A stretch of DNA of 64,000 bases from Incurvaria masculella (lineage: Eukaryota > Arthropoda > Insecta > Lepidoptera > Incurvariidae). Below are positions 33,101 to 45,100 of this stretch, in pieces. The notes beneath the pieces were generated by a model, which worked only from the letters and a program-made list of their open reading frames with translations, was not told the DNA's origin and ran no database searches. A program made the translations under genes and the position numbers. The stretch spans positions 20,292,501 through 20,356,500 of the forward strand of contig OX335641.1 in assembly GCA_946894095.1 (NCBI GenBank). Reading direction: 5' to 3'. Numbering within the stretch: position 1 is the stretch's first letter; every line of letters begins with the position of its first letter.

Positions 33101-36100
33101 TAATTTTCTTTATCTCGTCTATTTGAGAGTCGTCGGCTATAACGATGTTCAGCCGGAAACAATCTGCTCCCGCCCAGGAACCTCCCGGGAAAAAGAGCAG
33201 ATGTTCTTTTCCTTCATTCTTCTTCTTCTGCATTGATTTCGCCTAAATATCCACACATAAATTTGGTCATGATCATAGTAGTATCAACAGCCGCTTGTCG
33301 TTGGAGGATTTCAATTTTAATTCTGCTTCCAAATCTCGTATATAATTATGAACGGTCTTGCAAATGATTCCAGTGTTTCCGATGACTATAGGTACAATTT
33401 TGCTGCTTGTGTTCCAAAGTCTTTGAATTTCTATTTTCAATGCGTGATATTTGGACAGTTTTTCAATTTCTTTTTTTGTGATATTGTAATCTGATGGCAC
33501 CGTGACGTCTATTAAATAGGTTATGTTATTTAATTTGTTGGTATAAATTAGATCCGGTCGATTATTTGGGAGGGCATAATCTGTTGTTACCGGTATTTCC
33601 CATAGTATTTTTGCACTTTCATTTTCGATAACATGTGGTTCATTTAAAGGACATTTCCACCAAAATTTTGTTGTTTCAAAATTGTGTTTTTTTCTCAAAC
33701 ACCAATATATATATTTTACAAGTTTATTATGTCTTTTGAGGTAAAGTGGTTGGACCAAAATCTTGCAGCCTGATATAATATGCATAACGGTTTCGTCTTT
33801 CTCGTGGCACAATCTACATTTTCCATCGGAGTCCTTTTTTAAAATATCTCGTTCAAATTGTCGAGTGATTATAGCCTGGTCTTGAATGGCAAAAATTTGT
33901 GATTCCAGTTTAGGTGTGATTGGTTTTTTTTTTAACCACGTAAAAGATTTCATGTAGTCAATATTGGGGCATAGAAGAACTTGTCGCACAATTTGACCGT
34001 GCAAAGGCTTGATTTTCCATTTTTCTTTCATTTTATTTATCTGACATTTTAAAATTTTAGTGTCGTTTTCAGTAGGTTCTTCTTAATTCAATTCATAGCG
34101 AAATTGGGCACCTTCTTTTTGAATACTGTGTAAGGTTTTTTCGTAGTCGCTTAATTGTATAGCTCGTATGATGATATCAGATTCATCTTGTAAATATTTT
34201 TCAAATTTAATAGTTAATCGTTTGTAGAGGCTTTCTATGTTCAATAACCCTCTTCCTCCCTCGTGTATTGGTAAGTACAATCGTTCCACATCTGCTTTTT
34301 GTTGATGCGTTTTGTAAATATTCAATATCTTTCTAGTTTTGATATCAATTTTTTGCAACTCTTTTATATTATAATTAATTACATTGAATGTATAAATCAG
34401 GACTGGTACTGCGTAACTATTTATTGCTCTCACTATGTTACGAGCATTCAATTTAGATTGAAGTATTCTTCTTAACCGGATGAAATATTCTTTTTTTCTA
34501 CACAATTTTATGTTTTTATGATCAATTTCTCCATTTTCATGTATCCCCAAATATTTATACTTTTCATTTATTTTAAGACATTCTATCTCATTTCCATCTA
34601 AAAGAATGTGGTTTTCACCATAGCATTGATTCATTTTTCCACACTTCATTTCAAGAACACTACATTTGTCTAGACCAAATTCCATGCCGATATTTCTCGT
34701 GTATATTTCTACAGTATCAATCAAAATTGCCATTTCATGTTTATTTTTGGCATACAGTTTGATGTCATCCATATACATGAGGTGATTAAATAACATTCCA
34801 TTTTTCAATTTATATCCAGTTCTCGCGTAATTTTTCAGCATTATCGATAATGGATTTAGACTGAGGCAAAATAGTAATGGTGACATGGAGTCTCCTTGGT
34901 AAATACCTCTATTGATTTTAATTGGACTCGTTGTAACTACTGCATGAGCGCCCATAGCTGACATGATCGTTTGCCATTGTTTCATAGATTTTTCAAGAAA
35001 TTTTGTTATAATCTTTGAACATTTGTAAATATTAAGAGTCTCCAAAATCCATTCATGGGGGACAGAATCATAGGCTTTTTTGTAGTCTAACCATGCCATA
35101 TTCAAATTTTTCTTGTTCTTCTGTGCATCTTCCAAAATTATTTTGTTTAATATAAGGTGATCTTTGCATCCTCTTGTATGACGCTTGCATCCTCGTTGTT
35201 GTGGTGTTAGTAGATCATTTTGATCACAATGGTCGTATATTTCATCAGAAAGAATAGAGGTGAGTAATTTATACATAGTTGGTAAGCATGCGATAGGGCG
35301 CCAATTCTTGGCATCCTTGGTGTCACCATTTTTTGGGATAAGTGTAGTCATACCGGTTACAAACCATGTTTCTATGTCTTCTTTTTCACTCAAAATATTA
35401 TTAAAACTTTTGAAGATCATCAAATGTGTATTTGTTAAGTATTTTATATAATAGTTCTGTAACTTATCTAATCCTGGGGATTTCCAGTTATTCAATTTTT
35501 TTATATTATTTTGTAGATTTTCTAAACTTATTTCTTCAAAATCCGTTTCCCTTTTGATATGTACATTCTCTTTTATTCTCTCGATCCAATCGTTCGGTCT
35601 CAATACTTGTTTGGTGTTGGCAAATATATTGCTCCAAAAAGTCTCAATGTTTTCTTTTGTAGGTATTTCATTTGGAGGTTTGGTTTTATCAAACATTTTC
35701 CTATAAAATTTATGTTCGTTTTCTCTAAAAGAGATATTTTCTTTTTTTTTAGAATTTTCTTCCTCATATCTCTTTATTCGTCCGGCATACATTTTAATTT
35801 TCTGTTTAAGGAGTTCCATATTGTTGAGCAGACTTATTTCTGAGGTTATTTTATATTTATCATATAGTTGATTTTTAATATGTTGCATTCTTCTTGTAGT
35901 GATGCCTCTTGTAATTTCAATCATTCTTCCTAAATCTTTCCGACTAACCTCTATCTTCTCTTGTATCCTTTTTTTCCATTGAGGTATTGGATTGGTGTGA
36001 ATTTTACTTTGTGTGTGTATTGTTTGTTGGTTTTCTTCTATTAAAGTAATTGCAATAGCGTAGAGAATATTATTTATTTCAGTTATTTTCAATGTTTCCT

Positions 36101-39100
36101 GAAATTTCTCCGGAAGAAAATCATTAATTTTATTAAGATTTGAAATAAACGTTCTGTTAATTTTTGCTTTTGGTAGGTATAATCTTTCGTTCATTTCTTT
36201 CATGCGTACATTTGTTAGATTACATAGAAAGTGTTGTATGATTGAATTTGATTCTTCAGTCAAGTCTGGTTGAAATTGAATATTAATATCGGAGTAGTCA
36301 TACTCATTTTGGTTTTCCATCTCATTCCCTATTAAAATTTCAGTACTTTCCATGGGAACCTCTATTTCATTATATTCCTCAGTAAGAATTAAATTAACTG
36401 GTAGAGTTTCAACAAGTACATTTAAATTGTCATTTAGGACCATACTATTGTTTTGGTTGTTTGAATTGTCTTCGGTAATATTTTTGGTCAATTCACTGGT
36501 ATCGATGCTGATAATGTCCATAATATTACCAGCAGAGGTTGGTAAGTTTTTTATTTTTTCTATTACTTCCGTTGAAATCATTTCATATATAATTATTTTA
36601 CGTGCTTGGTTGGAGAGTGTGTTTCCGTTAAATTTTCTTACTTTCGGGTTATTAGGGTTTCTTGTTTTAAATAATTCATAAAGTCTTTTTAAATACCCTC
36701 GGCCTTCTTCTTTAGACTTAAAGTAACAATAGATAAGTTCATACATTTCAGAAATAGTCCATTGTCTTCTTTGGTTTGCTTCAGCAATTAGGTTTTCATT
36801 CATGTTAAAGTTATCGGCTATTAGGGTTTGGCTTTCTTCATTGCTGTTGCTATTATCACTTTTAGCTTTGTCCTCTATTTCGTTTAGAAGAACAGTGGAT
36901 AGCATTTCGTAGCTAATGACTCGCCTAGCTTGGGTCGATAAAGTTGTTCCTGTAAATTTTTCGCTCTTAGGATTATTCGGATTTCTCTCTTTAAACATTC
37001 TTTCAAGTCTTGCAAGATATCCTATTCCCATTGTACGAGCTTTATAGTAGCAAAACATCAATTCCGTCAGTTCTTCTTTCGACCACACTTTTCTTCCGTC
37101 GTTAATGATATTTCTTCGATTTGTAGTCCTTTCAGTCCCTGATGAACAAGCGGCTTCTTGAGACGTGGTAACGTCCAGCAGCAGGGCTTCATCGTCAGTC
37201 ATATTTTATGAGTGCGCAATCTCTCTATTTCTGCTATGTAAAATATCTGGCTGAATATTTCTGCATGAATTTGCCGCATAAGGAAAAAAACCAAAGTGGT
37301 TTGACATTTTCATGTCAGTCTCACCTCGAATATTCAATGATCTATAACTTCCTGAATTTCATTAAATTTCGCATGAGGATTGCAGATTATGGATGTTAGA
37401 TTTAGTAACCTTTCTTTTGTGTGGTCAGTTGGATAAAGTGTTGTTGTAATTTTTTTCCTTGGAATGACTGTCACTTTCACAGCAGATTTTTCACGGGCCT
37501 ATCATGGAGGTGAAGAAATAACAGGAGAACGAATGGAACTAAAAAAATGGCCTTATCACAATTGTGCCGCGGGGGGCGTGTCATCTTGACAGAACCTGCG
37601 GCCATTTTAGTCTTGCGTCGCTAGCTGTCGCGGGCGAGTTTGACGTAAGATCGAATAGTAATTGAATATGCCATCGTGCATTGTAAAATGATGCATAAAC
37701 AACTTGACGAGACATAAAAAACATTCAGGAATATCATATTACCTGTAAGTATACGCTAAATATTCGAAATAGTGGATATTTCACTTGAAAACATTTCTAT
37801 GGGGATGGTGTTATGCCATCAATCAACACGAACTCAAAATAATCTCAATTCGCTACCTATTTTCATTTCTTTGCAGAATTCCTCTATTTAGCCAGAAATA
37901 GATATTATATAGCATGCAATTAGTATGTCTGTCTGTGTATTGAAATGTCTACTGCTGGATTTATGCTTACCCATAGAAATACTTCTTAAATTATATTTTA
38001 TGTTATTTGCACGAACCAGCCTAAAATAAAACTCTTACTTGAATATACATAAGTCTGAATATGCGCGATAAAATGTTGACCATATATATTTTTTTACAAA
38101 AAAGTTGTACCTTATATTGATAATATACTGAATCTAGCATTATGAAATGATATTTGACGAATATTTAAAAGATAATTGCGTATTTGTAGCAAACAGTGCC
38201 AACTTATTTTGGTAAAAATTTTGAAAAATTTGGCTTTTATCATTAAGACAAAATATAATAAAAATACGCTTATGAAAAGCCATTGAGGACTTGAGTGGGC
38301 ACTCTGCTTGGAGCACTCAAATAACGCAAGTCTATACGATATTTACGTAAAGTTCAACGTCAAGATAATTACGTAAAGTTAGTACCTGAAAGGAGTGCGC
38401 CTGTACCGGAATCACTAACCAAAAAACCGGCCAAGTGCGAGTCGGACTCGTACACAAAGGGTTCCGTACCATCTCACATGATTTCACCCAAAAAATCACG
38501 TAAGGGGGCTCCCCCTTTAATTTTTGATATTTCAAAATGTTAGCTATTTGTTGTTATAGCGGCCATAAATATACACAATCTGTGAAAATTTCAACTATTT
38601 ACCTATTATTGTTAACGAGATACAGCCCTGTAACAGACAGACGGGCGGATGGATGGACGGACAGCAAAGGCTTAGTATTGAGGTTTCGTTGGCACCCTTT
38701 GGGCACGGAACCGTAATAAAACCGAATTCAAACACTAAGGCTGAGATAAATAGTCGTAACAGAAACGAATGCTAACGCAAAGTAGTACTTTGTGACGTCA
38801 ATTGGCGTTGCGTTGAGATTTCGTCCATACAAAATGTGCTAAAGTGACGTCACAAAGTACTACTTTCCGTTAGTCTTCGTTTTTGTTACGACTATTTATC
38901 TCAGCCTTAGAAGTGGAAAATAACACCCATTTTTTGGTCGGTGACATATTGGTGTTATTCTTTGGTTGGTTGGCACCGACCCCAAAAATCGGGTATTTTC
39001 CACTTTTTAGTGTTTGATGTCGGTTAAAAACTAAAACTATACTTATGTTGATTGATTGATTGATTTGAATTAAGGCCTCTCTGTCCTATTTTTAGACAAT

Positions 39101-42100
39101 TTTGCCAGTGTCCAGTTAGGCATAAATACGGGATTAGTGCTACATTGGCGCATTTAACAGAGAATGCACTTCACACACTTACGTATATTTGTTAGTCATT
39201 GTCTTTTCTCGCTATAAATTCTGATGAAACAGCATTTCTTCCGAATACATCTTTGAATTAATGCAGGGATGGTAATCAGATTTTGAAAAAACTTTTTTCT
39301 GATTATTTTCAAAATCTGATTACCTAACTAGCTTCAAATTCAATTGTCGCTGAAACTCAAATTAATGAAATAACGGTAAAGTCGTATCCATGAGATACAG
39401 AAAATTATCGAATTCAGGCAGTTTACAAACTTTACATAATTGTTTAATAAAAAAACCGAAGTCACAAACCCAATATACATAGGCTATGTAATCGCCTAAA
39501 TTTATTTTTATATTTGGAGATTCTCTTTCATTATTTTTTAATTACGATGTGTTACATATACATATAAGAACATGCAAATAAAACGCCTTTTCAAAATTTT
39601 TGTTTGTAATTCACTATTTCAGAAAAGTAATTACGAACAACAATTTACTAATGGATCCATGGACGGTGATGTTTTCATCCCGCTCAGCGCCGCGGCATTA
39701 CCCCCAGCTTCACTTGCCACCACGTTGCTCTAATGAGCAATATTTTTGCTAATTTTTGCAACCAAATTATTTGTTGGCTATGGTTTGCATAACATCTTTC
39801 TAACTCATGTAGTTTTCAATGGGTTTGACGGCCGGATTCAGCCAGTATTTATTAGATATTTTTGACTCGGCACTCGCTGTCATCATCACGAATGAGGAAT
39901 GACGTAACGACCATCTGGTTTATTAAAAAATAATTCTTATCTTTATCGGTTTACATACCAATTTGGGAGACTTCAAATTGGATTTTTCTCCGTTTTCATC
40001 ATTGCGCTACAAATTTGTACGGCAATAAAATGTTGTAAGTTGCGTTACGTCATTTTTTGCGCGCTCGTTGTATGGACGTTATTTCTCCAGTTATTTCTTC
40101 ACCTCCATGGGGCCTATATCTTCGCTTTTTCCGATAATTTTGATTTAATTTCACTGTTAGTAGTATCAAATGATGTAATATTCTTGTTAATGTAGTAAAA
40201 GATTAGTAAAACGCTGTTAAAATAAATATTGAATTAATTGAAAAATCACATGCACTCATATTGTTTGACAGATGATATAAATATATATATATATATATGT
40301 GTGTGTGTTATATATATGTATATATTTTCTAATATTAAGGTTAACTGTTAGAGATTTGGCAATAAGCTCGCCTTTGCATACTATGTAATAGTTGTAAACA
40401 ATAAAGAATATTTTCATTTCATTTCATTTCATTATGTATGTCTGGTTTGTGTCTAGGGCTATATCGAGTTTATGGTGAGTGAGCCACAGACGATTTGTGG
40501 GGTCGCTCAGTCTGTTCTACAGGTAATACCATGGACGTTGTTATGTGGAACTCGCATCTGTTATTCTACCCCATCCTACCTGTTGTATCAGGCTATGGCA
40601 ACACTGTATTGTCTTGGGACGTCACTTCGTTGACAGCCGGCTGTATGTGGTGCTAGTTCTACGGTGCTCGTGCTGAAATATATAATCGACCGATACCCTG
40701 CTAATCACAACCGTTTCATTGAAGAGTTCCCGTTTAGCCACCCAACACAACATGGTGGCAGCGGTGGGATCATTATTTTTGGAAAAGTTAAGACCTATTT
40801 ACGTACACGGCGGCAAACAGTGCGGCCGGCCGGGAGATGGAAGACAAAAGCAAGGGCCAGCGAAGAGGAGCCGGGGGGGGGGGGGGGGGGCGCACACAGT
40901 AAAGAAGAGCCTAATCTAGGGACACTGTCGGCCGAGCGAGCGCGACATGCCGCAGTAGCGCCTCCGGAGCAGTTTAACTTTAAGAGCCCAGAACAATGGA
41001 CTAGTTGGGAAAAACGATTTAAAAGGTATTTATCTATCTCTGAACTCGGAGCCTCAATGCCTGAGGTAGAGAAGATTGGTCTCCTCATCTACCTTCTTGG
41101 AGAGAAAACAGAGGAAATTCTTCTGCAATTTCCAAGTGCAGCCACATTGGAAGGCAACCTATGTACGTTGGGAAGCCACTTCATTCCACATAAGAACATT
41201 TTGAGAGATACAGATTCAACTCTAGAAACCAAAGCGAGGACGAGACGATCGAGCGGTACATAACCGACCTACATTGTTTGGCGGACAAGTGCGAGTTTGG
41301 AATCCCGCTCAACTCCCCATACTAACGGGGAAAGAAGATCACGGCCATATTTCTTATCAGAGATCCCAAATTTTGCTCAAAAGAGTTTTATTTGATCGAA
41401 CTAGATGTCTGATGACCGTTGGCATTGTAAAATTGTGTTTGGTTTCTAAGTTATAAGGTCCGAAAGTTCGAATTTTTCGCGCGTTTTATACAATAACTTT
41501 GGTGGTTTATTACGCAATGATAAAGTAAGAAAATCTCAAAAAGATTAGTCATCAGATATAACTTATTTAATCATGATTTATAATCTATTTGGTTATTGTT
41601 AGATTTTTGACTACAGCGGTCGTGGTTTACTTTTAGCTATAAGTCGTTTTGAAATCAAAATTTTCGTAAATCTTACCAAATCATACACTATACACATTGT
41701 CTTTTTTGTGGACATGTTGCATCTTCCTCATCACGGAGCCTGTCTTTTTCTTTGAAACAGAGAAGGTCTCAGAGCGCTACAGCACGGTTTTGTACAGTGC
41801 CCGCGAACGAGTTAGTCCCGCCGGGTTGGAATTGATCAGAGATAGGATCGTCATCGGCATTCACAACAAAAAAATGAGTGAATTATTGCAAATGAAACCG
41901 AAACTGACACTAATGGAAGCTACAAATCTCGCTAGACAAGGGGAACAACAACAGATTCAAGCAAAAATAATGAAAGATGAAAACATTAACTGCAGGAAGT
42001 TGAAGTCTCATCTTCAGGACGTACGAGCTCACACTAAAAAGGGAATTATAGAAGAGAAGAAGACAGACGGTGTGGACACTGCAATGGTCCAACTCATGCA

Positions 42101-45100
42101 AGACCGAACTGCCCGGCCAGGAATGTACGTGCAGTGGAGCAAGAGCCAGGCGAGGACGATGCAGCGGCCGAGAAGCGAGGAGAGAGAGTCGAAGGTAACA
42201 TCAATCCATCTTTTATAGGACACATTAGAGATACGGAAGAATGGTATTCAAAAATACTTGTAAAAGAGTTTAAGAAGGAAATATCCTTTATGACAGATAC
42301 AGGTGCAGATTGTGTCTGCATAACGATTTCTTTGTTACCTAAAACCTATTTAAATAAATTAACCAACTCTAGAACACTATTTAGGGGCGCAGACGGAACC
42401 AAACTGGGAGTAAGAGGAACTATTTTATTAACTTTATCATACAGAAAGATTAAATATACATGTAAATGTTACATTATGGAGGAAGTTGAAGTTCCCATAT
42501 TAGGTCGCGCTGCCATAAAAAAGTTCAATTTGTTAGGATTTCCTCGACAAGAAAGAATTCTCACTGATATGCGAAAAATTCTCGGTGTATGCAACCGACT
42601 AATTTAATACTATCTAAAGAAGATGTGGTAAAAGAGTACCCTAAACTGTTTCAGAAGTTGGGAGAGTTTGAAGGAAAGGTGAGCATCAAGCTGCGACCGG
42701 ATGCGAAGCCTTACGTGCAGACGGCACCGCGATCTGTGCCGGTACCCCTGCTACAGCGCTTGGAGAACGAGCTCCAGCGTCTGCAGCAGCTAGACATAAT
42801 CGTACCCGTCGACCAGGTTACCGAGTGGGTTGCACCTATCGTTTGCATACCTAAAAAAGGTTCAGATGCTCAAGGCTTTGCTGTGACTATACTCAACTGA
42901 ATAAAAGCGTTTTAAGGCCATATTTTTCTATTGGTAAAGTAGAGTGCACACTAGCACGTATAAAAGGAGCCAAGATTTTTTCTAAACTAGACACGAACAA
43001 GGGTTTTTACCAACTTAAGCTAGATGAAGCAAGTCAACCCCTCACAACTTTTATTTGTCCCTTTGGCAGATATATGTTTAAACGGTTGCCATTTGGTTGT
43101 CATTTTAGATTTGTCGCCGCGGCTGCAGCGGTTTCGTATCCGGTTGATGCGGTATAGCTATAACATTGTTTATCTGTGATGTGTTTACGGGCGGACAATG
43201 GTCCTCAATTTCGAAGTGGGTTTAACCAATTTTCTAACAAATATAACTTTCGTCACATAACCAGCTCACCCCTATTCAGTCAATCTAATGGCCAAACTGA
43301 TGTTTAATAGAAAAATTTAATCACATTTACCAGTTTTACCAAGCATATTGAATAAAAAGGTCAACACTGAAAAAACTGTAGAGTTTGAAAAAGATCATAA
43401 GAATAAACAGGAACAGATGTACAATAAACGACATAGAGCCAAGAATTTGTCAGATTTATCGAGAGGGGATAGCGTGTGGATTACAGACTTAAGATGTTAT
43501 GGAGTAGTCTTGGAGATACTGCCTTTTAGGTCATACATTATTGACACTAGTAGAGGTAAATTCAGGAGAAATCGGTGGCATCTCATCCCAGCACCTAAGC
43601 ACCTAATAATAATTAGGACGATGATTGACATCACGGTCAAGAACTTATGATAGATTTAAATTCTTCCAATGAAAATTTAGCAGACAGTCAAGACAATGAT
43701 TCCCTTGACGATTTAACCCTGGTGAAACATCCGCCACCAGCAAACGAATCTCTGCCGGCGAGGGTAGCTCTTGAACTGCCACCGAGGTTTCGCCATAAGC
43801 CTTCATGGTTAAAGGATTATGTAATAACTTAAGGGAAAGGATGTTGTATCAGGCTATGGCAACACTGTATTGTCTTGGGACGTCACTTTGTTGACAGCCG
43901 GCTGCATGTGGTGCAGTTCTACGGTGCTCGTGCTGAAATATATAATCGACCGATACCCTGCTAATCACGACCGTTTCATTAAAGAGCTCCCGTTTACCCA
44001 CCCAACACAACACTACCTATATCCGGAGAACCCGCCGCAGACAATTAGAGCACCCCTTGTGGTTGACATTAGGCTTTTCTAATAGATGGCGCTTGGAAGG
44101 TTGACTGGAAAAAATCACTCTTAGTGATAAGTCCGCCTTTGTGCAATTTTGTAGTTGTTTCGAATTGATCTTATAATAGTATTTGTATTCTCTATTGCAC
44201 AATACAGAATTTATTGATTCAATTTTTTCATGATTTCGCGTATTGATCCTACTCTAATGCATTTTGACTGCAATGATTGGGATATCAATCTTATTGCTGT
44301 CGTCACCAAAGTCGATTTATCTATAGGTATCAGACAATAGGAGTCAACCCGGATTTAACTTGATAATTTTATGTATTTAATGGATACGACATTACCATTA
44401 TCTCATTAATTTAAGTTTTAGTGACATATACATTTGAAGCATTGTAATCAGATTTTGAAAATAATCTGAAAACGTTTTTGGTCGTGACATTCGTCCAATT
44501 CTGCTTCCATTAAATACATAAAATTATGGTAAATCCATCCCAAATAAATTTATGTAAATTTAGATATCCCAAAAGTTAGAGATTAAATACAGAAAAATAC
44601 AACAAGATACAATGAACATATTGAAAACCATCCAAACATAACTGCAAAGGGTCTAATAGGATTGGCCAGCAAACTGAAGAGACAGTATACATACTCAGTC
44701 TACTTACAAGATTTAATGAACCTTCAAATGGAGCCACACATACAAGAAAGATATTGCCAAGTCTCTCGGACTATTATGAGAAAACAAAACCAGCATAATG
44801 CACACAAATGAGATGGTTATTCAGTCAACACTGCAGATGGTATCTGTACAGAACTTACAGATATATAATACAGAATGCATTATTTTTCTCAAAATCAACG
44901 AGTTTCATTCCCAGCTAGGAAATAATTTCTTTCTTCAAAAATCGAATAATGCAGTTGTAGTTTCTATCAAAATTGGCCTCATAACTACTTTGAGTGTTTT
45001 TTGCTATTTCTTATAGTTTCAAATTTGGCTCTGAAGGCACACTTGAAAAATTCGGCATGGTTTTATAAATAATGTTAACCTAAAGTGTGTTGAATAAAAA

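Larger units (their letters stand above)
33120..37400 (-). mobile_element. R4/Dong-like non-LTR retrotransposon, near full length
   Basis: A single long - strand frame runs from 37202 to 33273 and is interrupted only by one TAA at 34083-34085. Domains in order are: two copies of an N-terminal domain (residues 40-109 and 148-217), RT with GIYQGDSMSPLLFCLSLNPL and the catalytic MYMDDIKLYAKN, a CCHC finger CRLCHEKDETVMHIISGC, and a restriction-like endonuclease. The endonuclease shows RPDLIYTNK, YLIDVTVPSD and KYHALKIEIQRLW. This organisation, with a C-terminal restriction-like nuclease and YMDD, fits the R4/Dong group. It lies in HYLS1 intron 1 in the same orientation as the gene. The outer ends are approximate. 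Confidence 0.85.
40581..44012 (+). mobile_element. Defective Gypsy-type LTR retrotransposon
   Basis: LTRs of 172 bp (40581-40752) and 171 bp (43842-44012) begin TGTTG and end CAACA. They differ by about six substitutions and one indel. The flanks carry an exact 5 bp duplication, CTACC (40576-40580 and 44013-44017). Inside, in Gypsy order, are a gag-like region (KSPEQWTSWEKRFKRYL), a protease motif (FMTDTGADCVCI) and the start of RT (WVAPIVCIPKKGSDAQGF). After an internal deletion there is an integrase end with a chromodomain-like tail region. RNase H and most of RT and integrase are missing, and the gag frame is broken by a MITE. No envelope gene is seen. It lies in HYLS1 intron 1. Confidence 0.88.
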
